From: Bauldia litoralis
Lineage (GTDB): Bacteria; Pseudomonadota; Alphaproteobacteria; Rhizobiales; Kaistiaceae
Length of the DNA stretch: 64,000 nucleotides
Direction of reading: 5' to 3'
Assembly: GCA_945882315.1 (NCBI GenBank)
Contig: CAMCWB010000005.1
Span: 1-64,000, forward strand
Shown here: positions 35,001 through 43,970 of the stretch, one piece after another
Layout: each line of letters begins with the position of its first letter
Numbering within the stretch: the first letter of the stretch is position 1
The notes under the pieces: model-generated
The model's database searches: none
What the model was told of the DNA's origin: nothing
The model's input: the letters and a program-made list of their open reading frames with translations, nothing else
Translations under genes and position numbers: made by a program

Positions 35001-35707
35001 GTCTTGGCCTGGTCGATATGCGCTTCGAGGGATTGCAGCGTCGCATCGAGCGCCGCGGCACGGCCCGACGGCTTGTCGGCGCCCTGCGCCAAAAGCGAAT
35101 CGAGACGCGCCTTGATGGTGTCGAGCTTGGTCGAGGGATCTTCGGCGGGCTGCGGCTTCGGCCTCGCGATGGAGGTCAGCCGCGCATCGAGATCGCGGAT
35201 GGCGGTCGAGACGCGCTCGAGGCCGCTGTCGCGGCCGGCATCGCGCGTCACCCTGCCGGCACGGGCGCGCAGGCCTTCGATGGAGCTCCGCGCCGTCTCG
35301 TCGGTGTTGTCGATATCGCGCGAGAGCTGGTCGACGATCGAGGCGACGCCCTTCAGCGAGTTCGAGCGCCCGGCGTCGCGGCGGCCGCTGGCGGCACCAA
35401 GCCGCGTTTCGATCTCGTCGAGGCGGCCCTGGAGCCCGGAAAGGGCGCTCCGCGAATTCTCGTCCATGGCGCGGATGCGGCGGGTCAGGCGTTCGACCGC
35501 GTCGGCGACGGCGCTCGCCTCGACATCGTCGTCGTCGTCCTGGTCGTCATCCTCGGGAGCGCTGGCGCGATCGGCCGCGGCCTGCTTTGCGATGAGGTCG
35601 TTCAGCCATTCGGAGACGCTGAGGCCCGACCGGCGTGCTGCTACACGCGCCGCTTCGCGTATTTCATCGTCGATGCCTCTAATGCTCCACGGCACGCCCG
35701 ATTTCAT
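32099..35707 (-). CDS. podJ: PodJ-like polar localisation factor with Sel1 repeats and PG-binding domain
   Basis: A 1202-residue protein starting at ATG 35707 ('MKSGVPWSIRGIDDEIREAA', the PodJ-type N-terminus). Residues ~50-690 are nearly continuous heptad-rich coiled coil. A basic region precedes one membrane helix 'RPLLLAAAALVLAISAIQYF' (~805-824). The periplasmic part has a Pro/Ala linker, about four Sel1-like repeats ('AAGDPAAAFEVAARYAEGNG', 'AVAQYRLGSLYERGQG' type) and a C-terminal peptidoglycan-binding domain ('IQTLLAEQGYDPGPADGFEG'). In Caulobacter PodJ organises one cell pole for pilus and adhesin assembly. Orthology rests on architecture and the N-terminus. Confidence 0.85.
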   Translation of the reverse strand: MKSGVPWSIRGIDDEIREAARVAARRSGLSVSEWLNDLIAKQAAADRASAPEDDDQDDDDDVEASAVADAVERLTRRIRAMDENSRSALSGLQGRLDEIETRLGAASGRRDAGRSNSLKGVASIVDQLSRDIDNTDETARSSIEGLRARAGRVTRDAGRDSGLERVSTAIRDLDARLTSIARPKPQPAEDPSTKLDTIKARLDSLLAQGADKPSGRAAALDATLQSLEAHIDQAKTRLAAARPAAQAPRPTRSAGSDLASVIAEISARQRSIDEIDEPRSIRREDSRHDGDAVVAAVAALRADIAALADGFAAPHRGEAERDALVELADRIETLTAALPGERDLLRRMHDEFGELRSAIDSAGLDRLADGLSELTGRLPDRDRLDVLGSEIGSVRRALEAADSPRAIARLEMRVAELARGIEAALSTANAAAMRGGGSDAVARLESRIDDIAGRIDAFLGRTSPNDALSALQDRFAEVLDRIERLDSGRRDPAAALDDIKAEIGAVRRDIAGQKPVRVDHIENQIAELARRLDTATTSAGDGQGIAELEAQVAHLASEIERSMPRTQTLKQVEENLAQLQRYLTDNRGESVEAARLAAREAVRDMAAPAGDSPLVRALKDDLENIRSAAGEADTRTKETLGSVHETLARVVDRLTKLEQDSTEPEALSMREPARATGTYGVEAPLRAEAPSLLPAVRATPRPPQDHRPLEPGSGKPDLAALRELARSATSGDHDKKSDRKADFIAAARRAAQAAAAEAATEMDGEEEAVEEKQSTFARIGQAIRNRKRPLLLAAAALVLAISAIQYFGDRDGQHQARAAAPAPVALRAAPPPLPMLVAALPASADVAMPRISNAAMVPPTADPGAAIAFAAPEQFDSRFGDEPVAPSPSAFERAEAAPSAPAVAATEAPALVASQAASQAEPAIGPARLRQAAAAGDPAAAFEVAARYAEGNGTRPDLAMAADWYRKAAESGLAVAQYRLGSLYERGQGVKKDLATAVVWYQHAADQGNVGAMHNLAVMMSQGVDGAPDQNKAFEWFLAAANYGIKDSQYNLGVLYARGLGTPQDLVESYKWFAVAAAPGDKDAGVRRDEVAKALSPDDLTRARATTTAWRATPVITEANTAATPAGGWKDATAGVTEADGSALVKKIQTLLAEQGYDPGPADGFEGPKTTEAVRAFQRTIGLSETGQISADLATALATPST

Positions 35708-35977
35708 CGTCCGACCCCTCGCCGCAACTCTATCGGCAGCCCTCACCCGGCGGACCGCCCGGCCGATGGCAGACACAAGGGAATCGCGTCTGTTTCGACC
35801 TCGCCAAAGACTTCTGCCAACATGGTAAACAAGCCGTTAACCAGCGGCCGTCCCGGCCCGAAATCGGCACGGCGCGTTAACGATTTTTCGCCGCTGCCCT
35901 GGCCGCGACGGACACTATTCGGTCATCCCCGTTCGGCTATGGTCGGACGAGAGAAGAAACCAAGGGCGGAGGCTCCA

Positions 35978-37771
35978 TTGCCGATCTACAAGGCTCCGGT
36001 CGAGGAAACGCTTTTCCTCCTCAACGACGTCCTCGGCATCGGCCGCTACGCCAACCTGCCCGGTTTTGCTGACGCGACGCCCGACACCGTCGAGGCGGTG
36101 CTTTCCGAAGGCGCCAAATTCGCCGAGGAGGTCCTCGCCCCGCTCAACCGAAGCGGCGATGTCGAGGGCTGCACACGCCACGACGACGGCAGCGTCACGA
36201 CCCCGGCCGGCTTCAAGGACGCCTACAGGAGTTTTGCCGAGGGTGGCTGGATCGGCCTTTCCGGCGATCCGGAATTCGGCGGCCAGGGCCTGCCCTATGT
36301 CGTCGCCGCGGCGATCAACGAATTCGTGACCTCGGCCAACATGGCCTTCGGCATGTATCCCGGGCTGACGCAGGGCGCCGTCACCGCGCTGACTTTCCAC
36401 GGCAGCGACGAACAGAAGAAGCTCTATCTGCCGAAACTCACCACCGGCGAATGGACCGGGACGATGAACCTGACGGAGCCGCAGGCCGGCACCGATCTCG
36501 GGCTCATCCGAACCAGCGCCCGGCCGAACGAGGACGGCTCCTTCGCGATCACCGGCTCGAAGATCTTCATTTCGAGCGGCGAGCACGATCTCGCGCCGAA
36601 CATCGTCCATCTCGTGCTGGCCCGCGTCGAAGGCTCGCCGGAAGGCACCAAGGGCATCTCGCTCTTCGTCGTGCCGAAATTCATTCCAACCGCCGATGGC
36701 GGCATCGGGGCGCGCAACCCTGTCGAATGCGGCGCCATCGAGAAGAAGATGGGCATCCACGGCAACGCCACCTGCGTCATGAATTATGACGGCGCCACCG
36801 GCTGGCTGGTCGGCGAGAAGGACAAGGGCCTGCGCGCCATGTTCACGATGATGAACGAGGCGCGGCTCGGCGTCGCCATCCAGGGCCTGGCGCTTTCCGA
36901 AGTGGCCGGCCAGAACGCCGTCGCCTATGCGCGCGACCGCCGGCAGGGACGCGCCATCAGCGGCGTCAAGGATCTCACCGCCAGCGCCGACCCGATCATC
37001 GTCCATCCCGACATCATGCGCACGCTCGTCGCGATCCGCGGCTTCAACCTGGCGGCGCGTGGGCTAACGCTTTCGGCAGCGCTCGCCGCCGACATCGTCC
37101 GGCGCTCGCCCGACGCGGCGGAACGGCAGGCCGCCGACGACCGGCTCGGCCTGCTGACGCCGGTGCTGAAGGGCATGATCACCGATCGCGGCTTCGACAA
37201 TGCGGTGGCGGCGCAGCAGGTCTATGGCGGCCACGGCTATATCGCCGAGAACGGCGTCGAGCAGTTCGTGCGCGATGCCCGTATCGCCATGATCTATGAA
37301 GGCGCCAACGGCATCCAGGCGCTCGACCTGGTCGGCCGCAAGCTCGCCAAGGATGGCGGGCGCGCCATCATGGCGTGGTTCAAGGACGTCGGCGACTTCA
37401 TCAAGGACAACAGCGCCGACGAGGCGCTGGCGCCCTTCGTCAGGCCGCTCAAGGCAGCACTCGGCGACCTCGAAAAGGCGACGCAATGGTTCGTCGCCAA
37501 TGCGCTCGCCAATCCCGACAATGCCGGCGCCGGCGCGACCGACTACATGCATCTCTTCGGCCTCGTCGCGATCGGCCATATGTGGGGCCTGATCGCCAAG
37601 GCCGCGACGCCGAAGATCGCGTCGGGAGACCCACAGGCCGCGAAGCTCGCCCAGGACCTTTCGGTCGGCCGCGCCTATGTCGAGCGGGCGCTGCCGGAAA
37701 CGGCACTGCGACTCGCCAGGATCACGGCCGGCGCCGACCGGCTGATGGCGGTGCCGGCGACTGCCCTCTAA
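35978..37771 (+). CDS. Acyl-CoA dehydrogenase (long form)
   Basis: A 597-residue FAD flavoprotein that introduces the alpha-beta double bond in acyl-CoA. I place the start at TTG 35978 ('(M)PIYKAPVEETLFLLNDVL'), six bases after GGAGG, because family members begin there; the in-frame ATG at 35939 and the open frame further upstream lack homology. Key segments are 'MNLTEPQAGTDLGLIRTSA' (flavin/substrate loop), 'ITGSKIFISSGEHDL', 'QQVYGGHGYIAENGVEQFVRD' and 'IYEGANGIQALDLVGRKL', followed by the extra C-terminal domain of this subclass. It heads the beta-oxidation cluster. Confidence 0.92.
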   Translation: MPIYKAPVEETLFLLNDVLGIGRYANLPGFADATPDTVEAVLSEGAKFAEEVLAPLNRSGDVEGCTRHDDGSVTTPAGFKDAYRSFAEGGWIGLSGDPEFGGQGLPYVVAAAINEFVTSANMAFGMYPGLTQGAVTALTFHGSDEQKKLYLPKLTTGEWTGTMNLTEPQAGTDLGLIRTSARPNEDGSFAITGSKIFISSGEHDLAPNIVHLVLARVEGSPEGTKGISLFVVPKFIPTADGGIGARNPVECGAIEKKMGIHGNATCVMNYDGATGWLVGEKDKGLRAMFTMMNEARLGVAIQGLALSEVAGQNAVAYARDRRQGRAISGVKDLTASADPIIVHPDIMRTLVAIRGFNLAARGLTLSAALAADIVRRSPDAAERQAADDRLGLLTPVLKGMITDRGFDNAVAAQQVYGGHGYIAENGVEQFVRDARIAMIYEGANGIQALDLVGRKLAKDGGRAIMAWFKDVGDFIKDNSADEALAPFVRPLKAALGDLEKATQWFVANALANPDNAGAGATDYMHLFGLVAIGHMWGLIAKAATPKIASGDPQAAKLAQDLSVGRAYVERALPETALRLARITAGADRLMAVPATAL

Positions 37772-37823
37772 GCCTTCGGCCGGACAGGCCTATATAAAGA
37801 CGACAGCCCACCGAGGACGACCC

Positions 37824-39032
<1,209 letters not shown>

Positions 39033-39034
39033 CG

Positions 39035-39832
39035 ATGGCGGTTGAGGGGAATGTTCTGGATGTCGATGAAGAAGATTTCTATCTCGACTTTCGTCGCGAT
39101 ATCGACCGAACGTTTGGCGTTAAGCTCACAGATGAGGAAGTTGGTACTTTCGAAACGGTGGGTGACGTCTTCGCGGTCGTTCGAAGCCGTTTGAACGGTA
39201 TCGAACGTAGTGATGCACTGCCTTGTTTGACAGCTGCCACCTTCTACGCGCTTCGGCGCGCATTGCTGGTGCACAATCCAGGTGCCAATACGTCACCGAA
39301 AAGCCTGTTAGGCGATTCCATCACGGCCAAAAATCCAAAGAAGGTTTGGCGCGACCTAGAAGAACATTCACAGCTTAGTCTGCCATCGCTGCAGCCGACG
39401 AAAGCGAGCGAGATCGTTGCGCTGATGATGGTGATCATCTCCGTATTGATCGGCGGTTTTATTGCACTTGAACATTTGAGCATCGATTTTGAACGCATTA
39501 CAGCGTTCCTCGCTCTGGGACTGCTCGGCAACATGGCCCTGGCCCTCTTCGTCAGCTTGATGGCTGGACTTGTGCTGGCTTGCGTTACGTCAGCTTTGGG
39601 TCCGAAAGAGATTCCGAAAGAAATCAAGACGGTCGGCGATCTGGCCGAAGCTACCGCCAAACTGAATCTCAGTAGCTACGCCAAACGATTTGGTGCTGTC
39701 CGAAATCGGGATGTCTGGGCGTCGCTAGTCTGGATCATCCAGGAATTTGGGTGGCCGAAGATTCCCATCAACGCGGATACGCGCTTCTTTCCGAAGAAGT
39801 TGGACCCACCCGACTGGTTGAAGTCACGATGA
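39035..39832 (+). CDS. Low-GC membrane protein with an acyl-carrier-like N-terminus, function unknown
   Basis: A 265-residue protein starting two bases after the thiolase stop. Residues ~13-50 ('[20 protein letters not shown]', '[11 protein letters not shown]') resemble the helix pattern of acyl carrier-like domains, but no phosphopantetheine DSL serine is seen. Two membrane helices (~125-147 and ~155-187) follow, then a soluble tail. GC content is far below the flanking fatty-acid genes and codon use is unlike theirs, indicating acquisition by transfer. It is followed by a half copy of a dispersed repeat. I do not recognise a family. Confidence 0.7.
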   Translation: MAVEGNVLDVDEEDFYLDFRRDIDRTFGVKLTDEEVGTFETVGDVFAVVRSRLNGIERSDALPCLTAATFYALRRALLVHNPGANTSPKSLLGDSITAKNPKKVWRDLEEHSQLSLPSLQPTKASEIVALMMVIISVLIGGFIALEHLSIDFERITAFLALGLLGNMALALFVSLMAGLVLACVTSALGPKEIPKEIKTVGDLAEATAKLNLSSYAKRFGAVRNRDVWASLVWIIQEFGWPKIPINADTRFFPKKLDPPDWLKSR

Positions 39833-39846
39833 TGCCCGGCTCTTCG

Positions 39847-39885
39847 CCCTTGGGTCCCCGTTTTCGCGGCGATGAGCGGATGGGG
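39847..39885. repeat. Half copy of the composite CCGCTCAT/ATGAGCGG repeat
   Basis: The sequence runs from CCCTTGGGTCCCCGTTTTCG through GATGAGCGGATGGGG, matching the right-hand hairpin and right end of the composite repeats at 30125-30224 and 47013-47110. The left half is absent. It lies just behind the low-GC gene and may mark the junction at which that gene entered the beta-oxidation cluster. Confidence 0.6.
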
Positions 39886-39928
39886 ACGCGTTGTTCGAAT
39901 TTCAAACTGATGCCGTAGGAGAGCGATC

Positions 39929-42148
39929 GTGGATTTGAAAAATTTCCGTTTCGACATCGACGCCGACGGCATCGCGACCATCGTCTGGGACATGGCGGGG
40001 AAGTCGATGAACCTCATCGACATGTCGGTCATCGATGAGCTCGAGACAATCGTCGCCGAGATCAAGTCTAACGAGGCGATCAAGGGCGCGATCATCACCT
40101 CCGGCAAGGAGAGTTTTTCGGGCGGCGCCGACCTGAAGATGCTGGAAGGGTTGAACGAGGCTTTCCAGGCGGCACTGAAGCGCGATGGGCGCGAGGCGGC
40201 GGTGAAGCGGCTGTTCGACGATGCCAGCCGGCTCGGCAATGTCTACCGGAGGCTCGAGACCTGCGGGAAGCCGGTCGTCGCGGCGATCAACGGCACGGCC
40301 GTCGGCGGCGCCTTCGAGCTGATGCTTGCCTGCCATTATCGGGTCGTCGCCAATGACGAGGGCATCAAGCTTGGGCTGCCGGAAGTAAAGGTCGGTCTCC
40401 TGCCCGGCGCCGGCGGCACGCAGCGCGTCGCGCGCCTCGCCAACCCGCAGGATGCGCTGCAGATGCTGCTCAAGGGCGAGCAGCTTTCGCCGGCCAAGGC
40501 GAAGGGCATGAAGCTGATCGACGCGGTCGTCGCCAAGGATGAGTTGCTGGCGACGGCGCGGAAATGGCTGAAGGAAAGCCCGCGCGCCAAGCAGCCCTGG
40601 GACGAGGACAATTTCAAGCTGCCCGGCGGCAAGGTGTATTCGCCGGCCGGCGCCAATGTCTTCCCCGCCGCCAATGCGCTCTACCGGCGCGAGACCTATG
40701 ACAATTATCCCGGCGCGCGCGGCATCCTCGCCTGCGTCTTCGAGGGGTTGCAACTGCCCTTCGACGCGGGGCTTCGCGTCGAGGCGCGCTATTTCGCCCA
40801 TGTCCTGCAATCGAAGGAAGCGGCGGCGATGATCCGCTCGCTCTTCATCTCGCTGCAGGAACTGAACAAGCTCGCCAGGCGCCCGGCTTCAGTTCCGGTC
40901 GAGCCGATCCGGAAGATTGCCGTCATCGGCGCCGGCTTCATGGGCGCCGGCATCGCCGAGGTCAGCGCGCGCGCCGGCATCGAAGTGGTGCTTCTCGACC
41001 GCGACGATGCCAGCGCCGCCAAGGGCAAGGCGACGATCGAGGCGGCCTATCAGAAGAGCGTGTCGCGCAACCGCATGACGGCCGTCGACAAGGATGCGGC
41101 TTTGGCGCGGGTCACGACGGGCGCGGATTTCGCAGCGCTCGCCGGCGTCGACCTCGTCGTCGAAGCGGTCTTCGAAAGCCGCGAGGTCAAGGAAGACGTG
41201 ATCAAGCGCGCCGAGGCGGTTCTGCCGGCCGGCACGATCTTCGGTTCCAACACCTCGACGCTGCCGATCACTTCGCTCGCGGCGACATCGGCGCGGCCGA
41301 AGGATTTCATCGGCATCCATTTCTTCTCGCCGGTCGACCGGATGATGCTGGTCGAGATCATCATGGGCAAGAAGACCGGCGACAAGGCGCTCGCCCGCGC
41401 CCTCGATTTCGTCCGCGCCATCAAGAAGACGCCGATCGTCGTCAACGACTCGCGCGGCTTCTACACCTCGCGCGTCGTCGAAACCTATATCGGCGAAGGC
41501 CACCGCATGCTGGTCGAGGGCGTACCGGCGGCGATGATCGAGAATGCCGGGCGCATGGCGGGCATGCCGGTCGGGCCGCTGTCGCTGAACGATGAAGTGG
41601 CGCTCGACCTGTCGCTGAAGATCATGAAGGCGGCGCGCGCCGATCTCGGCGACGACGCCGTACCAGCCGAGCAATATAAGCTGATCTCGGAGATGGTGGA
41701 GACAGAGGGCAGGCTCGGCCGCAAGAACGGCAAGGGCTTCTACGACTACCCGGAAGCACCGAACGCCAAGAAGAAGCTGTGGCCGGGGCTTGCCGGGCTC
41801 GTTCCGAAATCCGTCGATCCAGACACGATCGACGTCGGCGAGTTGAAGCAGCGCTTCCTGGTGCGGCAGGCGGTCGAGACGGCGCGCTGCTTCGAGGAAG
41901 GCGTGCTGACCGATGTCCGCGAGGCCGATGTCGGCTCGATCCTCGGCTTCGGCTTCGCGCCCTTCACCGGTGGGACGCTCTCCTACATCGACTTCATGGG
42001 CGTCGCCGAATTCGTGGCGCTCGCCAACAAGCTCGCCAAGAAGCATGGCGACCGCTTCAAGCCGAACAAGCTGCTCCGCGACATGGCGAAAAAAGGCGAG
42101 ACGTTCTACGGGCGCTTCTCGCCGGAGGCGCGGGACAAGGCGGCTTAG
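39929..42148 (+). CDS. fadJ: Bifunctional enoyl-CoA hydratase / 3-hydroxyacyl-CoA dehydrogenase
   Basis: A 739-residue multifunctional beta-oxidation enzyme with a GTG start at 39929 preceded by TAGGAGAGCG. The N-terminal crotonase domain (~1-300) has 'GAIITSGKESFSGGADLKML' (oxyanion) and 'GLPEVKVGLLPGAGGTQRVA' (catalytic Glu region). The C-terminal dehydrogenase carries the NAD motif 'VIGAGFMGAGIAEVSARAG' (~332-350), 'GSNTSTLPITSLAA', 'GIHFFSPVDRMMLVEI' and a C-terminal helical domain with 'NGKGFYDYPE'. Together with the dehydrogenase and thiolase upstream it completes the cycle. Confidence 0.94.
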   Translation: MDLKNFRFDIDADGIATIVWDMAGKSMNLIDMSVIDELETIVAEIKSNEAIKGAIITSGKESFSGGADLKMLEGLNEAFQAALKRDGREAAVKRLFDDASRLGNVYRRLETCGKPVVAAINGTAVGGAFELMLACHYRVVANDEGIKLGLPEVKVGLLPGAGGTQRVARLANPQDALQMLLKGEQLSPAKAKGMKLIDAVVAKDELLATARKWLKESPRAKQPWDEDNFKLPGGKVYSPAGANVFPAANALYRRETYDNYPGARGILACVFEGLQLPFDAGLRVEARYFAHVLQSKEAAAMIRSLFISLQELNKLARRPASVPVEPIRKIAVIGAGFMGAGIAEVSARAGIEVVLLDRDDASAAKGKATIEAAYQKSVSRNRMTAVDKDAALARVTTGADFAALAGVDLVVEAVFESREVKEDVIKRAEAVLPAGTIFGSNTSTLPITSLAATSARPKDFIGIHFFSPVDRMMLVEIIMGKKTGDKALARALDFVRAIKKTPIVVNDSRGFYTSRVVETYIGEGHRMLVEGVPAAMIENAGRMAGMPVGPLSLNDEVALDLSLKIMKAARADLGDDAVPAEQYKLISEMVETEGRLGRKNGKGFYDYPEAPNAKKKLWPGLAGLVPKSVDPDTIDVGELKQRFLVRQAVETARCFEEGVLTDVREADVGSILGFGFAPFTGGTLSYIDFMGVAEFVALANKLAKKHGDRFKPNKLLRDMAKKGETFYGRFSPEARDKAA

Positions 42149-42479
42149 GCACGGAGGGGGTCGGGGTCCTCCCCCGTTTACGGGGGAGGTGGCGCAGCGA
42201 AGCTGCGACGGAGGGGGCGGCGACACGGCAGGCCACTCTCCACAAATTGCCTCTCAACTTTGTGGTCGCCCCCTCCACCACGCTGCGCACCCAACTCGGC
42301 TGCAGTCGAGTTGGGCATTCAATAATGCTCAAATCGGGTGCACCCGATTTGAGTGTCCCCCTCCCCCGCTTCGCAGGGGAGGATCCGAGTCGCCGAGGGA
42401 CTCGACAGCCCGCCCCGGCAGCGATAAGCCGATGAGGTATTTATTCCTCTGACGGCGCAGGGGCGCGGAGGGGTTTCGG
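42149..42479. other. Intergenic region occupied by a large palindromic repeat
   Basis: Nearly all of this 331-base gap between the FadJ-like gene and the S24 regulator is palindromic repeat (42166-42384). The remaining ~95 bases before the GTG start at 42480 contain no recognisable promoter and no supportable gene. Confidence 0.6.
42166..42384. repeat. Large palindromic intergenic repeat, copy B, with two extra palindromes
   Basis: The ends match copy A at 13479-13640: a left hairpin GTCCTCCCCCG-TTTA-CGGGGGAGG, then GCGCAGCGAAGCTGCG and GGAGGGGGCGGCGAC, with the complementary GTCGCCCCCTCC and a terminal CCTCCCCCGC-TTCG-CAGGGGAGGA. Unlike copy A, the right half carries two additional palindromes: CCAACTCG...CGAGTTGG (42291-42314) and a perfect 26-base palindrome at 42328-42353 centred on GTGCAC. 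The element could fold into a cruciform-like structure. Confidence 0.8.
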
Positions 42480-43109
42480 GTGCTCTCCCATACCGGCATC
42501 TGGGCGGCGATCGACCGGCTTGCCGCCGACCACGACATGACGGCGTCCGGCCTTGCCCGGCGGGCCGGGCTCGACCCGACGACGTTCAATCGTTCCAAGC
42601 GCACGGCCGGGGACGGGCGGCCGCGCTGGCCGTCGACCGAAAGCATCGCCAAGATCCTGACGGCGACCGCGACCGATGTCGGCGCTTTCCTCGGACTTGC
42701 CGGGACGGCCCGTGACGAGGCCGTTCGCCGGCAAGTGCCGCTTCTCGGCCTTGCCCAGGCGGGGGCCGGCGGCTTCTTCGACGATGGCGGCTTTCCGGCC
42801 GGAACCGGTTGGGAGGAGATCGCCTTTCCCGGCACCGGCGAGAATGTCTTCGCCCTCAAGGTCGCGGGCGACTCCATGATGCCGCTCTATCGCGACGGCG
42901 ACCGCATCATCGTGGCGCGCGACGCCGACTGCCGGCGCGGCGACCGCGTCGTCGTCAAGACGCGCGAGGGCGAAGTCATGGCGAAGATTCTGGTCCGGAG
43001 GACACCGCGCACGGTTGACCTCGCCTCGCTCAACCCCGATCATCCGGGCCGGTCTCTGCCTGCCACGGAGATCGAATGGATGGCGCGGATCATCTGGGCA
43101 AGCCAATAA
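42480..43109 (+). CDS. HTH transcriptional regulator with S24/LexA-like peptidase domain
   Basis: A 209-residue protein from GTG 42480. An N-terminal helix-turn-helix (~5-65, 'MTASGLARRAGLDPTTFNRS') is joined to a C-terminal S24 domain. The serine of 'GDSMMPLYRDGDRIIV' (~131-146) and the lysine of 'VVVKTREGEVMAKIL' (~158-172) match the Ser-Lys dyad of LexA/phage repressors. It may be a stress-cleavable repressor, or an inactive regulator using the fold for dimerisation. Such proteins occur in chromosomes without prophages, and no other phage gene is nearby. The stop overlaps the next start (TAATG). Confidence 0.85.
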   Translation: MLSHTGIWAAIDRLAADHDMTASGLARRAGLDPTTFNRSKRTAGDGRPRWPSTESIAKILTATATDVGAFLGLAGTARDEAVRRQVPLLGLAQAGAGGFFDDGGFPAGTGWEEIAFPGTGENVFALKVAGDSMMPLYRDGDRIIVARDADCRRGDRVVVKTREGEVMAKILVRRTPRTVDLASLNPDHPGRSLPATEIEWMARIIWASQ

Positions 43110-43831
43110 TGCACTGGTCGCGTAGCCTCGCTCTGGTTCTCATTCTTCTCGGCATCGCTCCGGTTCTCATCGCGTTCGCGCAGCAGGACAGGGGCGAGAC
43201 TTTTCCGCCGGCTTCCGAAGGCGCTTCGCAGGCCCCGGCGATCGCGCCGCCCGTCCCCGACATCGCCCCCTCGGCGCCGAAAGCCGTCGCGCAACTGCCC
43301 GAGACGGTTCCGCCGGCCGGCCGCGACGTCACTCCGCCAGGCATGACGCCGGGCCCGGCGACCGCAGGGCCGCTGGTGCGCGAGCCGGTTCCCGCAGCGC
43401 CCCCGGAACCGCCGAAATGGCGGCGCTTCTTCCTGCCGACGACCTTCGATGCGGCGACCTTCCAGTTCGACGACAAGACCATCCGCATCGCCGGCGTGAC
43501 TGCGCCGGCGCCGGAGGAAACCTGCGCCCGGCAGGATGGGTCCGACTGGCCCTGCGGGAAGACCGCCCTGCACTCGATGCGCATGTTCCTCGGCGGCCGG
43601 GCGATCGAATGCTACTTCCCCTATGCCGACACCGCCGTCGAGATCACGGCGCCCTGCCGGGTGGGCAATGTCGACCTCGGCCTCTGGCTCCTGAAGACCG
43701 GTTGGGCAAAGCCCGGCGACTACGCGACCGACGAATATTCCAAGGCGGCCGAGCTGGCGCACTGCAACCGGCGCGGGCTATGGCGCGGGGAAGTGACGGT
43801 GCCGGCCTGTCCGTCCCGGGCGAATGGTTGA
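43109..43831 (+). CDS. Membrane-anchored or secreted thermonuclease-like (SNase-fold) protein
   Basis: A 240-residue protein whose ATG at 43109 shares one base with the previous stop, implying coupling. A hydrophobic N-terminal segment (~5-24) is followed by a long Pro/Ala-rich linker (~30-105), then a domain reading 'TIRIAGVTAPAPEETCARQD', 'CGKTALHSMRMFLGGRAIEC' and 'LGLWLLKTGWAKPGDYAT'. This is the layout of staphylococcal-nuclease-like domains. The canonical catalytic Arg/Glu positions are not all evident, so activity is uncertain. Four or more cysteines suit an oxidising, extracytoplasmic location. Confidence 0.72.
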   Translation: MHWSRSLALVLILLGIAPVLIAFAQQDRGETFPPASEGASQAPAIAPPVPDIAPSAPKAVAQLPETVPPAGRDVTPPGMTPGPATAGPLVREPVPAAPPEPPKWRRFFLPTTFDAATFQFDDKTIRIAGVTAPAPEETCARQDGSDWPCGKTALHSMRMFLGGRAIECYFPYADTAVEITAPCRVGNVDLGLWLLKTGWAKPGDYATDEYSKAAELAHCNRRGLWRGEVTVPACPSRANG

Positions 43832-43970
43832 ATCGGCGCCGCGCCGACCTAAAAATCCCCATTGGCAGAATTGACGGAAGGGTGGAGACTGGCCCGACGT
43901 CGATAAAAACCAGAAAATGACGGCACGCCAAGCGCCTCTATCCGGCGGCGCAGATAGGGAGACACACTCT

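Noticed and set aside
35826-35840. CtrA-like site TAAA-N7-TTAA upstream of podJ
   Set aside because: It matches only seven of eight consensus bases, and such AT-rich matches are frequent; position alone is not enough.
34046-35977. In-frame upstream extension of the acyl-CoA dehydrogenase across the podJ gene
   Set aside because: The extension is antisense to the PodJ coiled coil and lacks homology; the family start with GGAGG fits TTG 35978.
42480-43109. Prophage marker (S24 repressor)
   Set aside because: No integrase, structural or lysis gene lies nearby, and the gene is coupled to a chromosomal-type exported protein.
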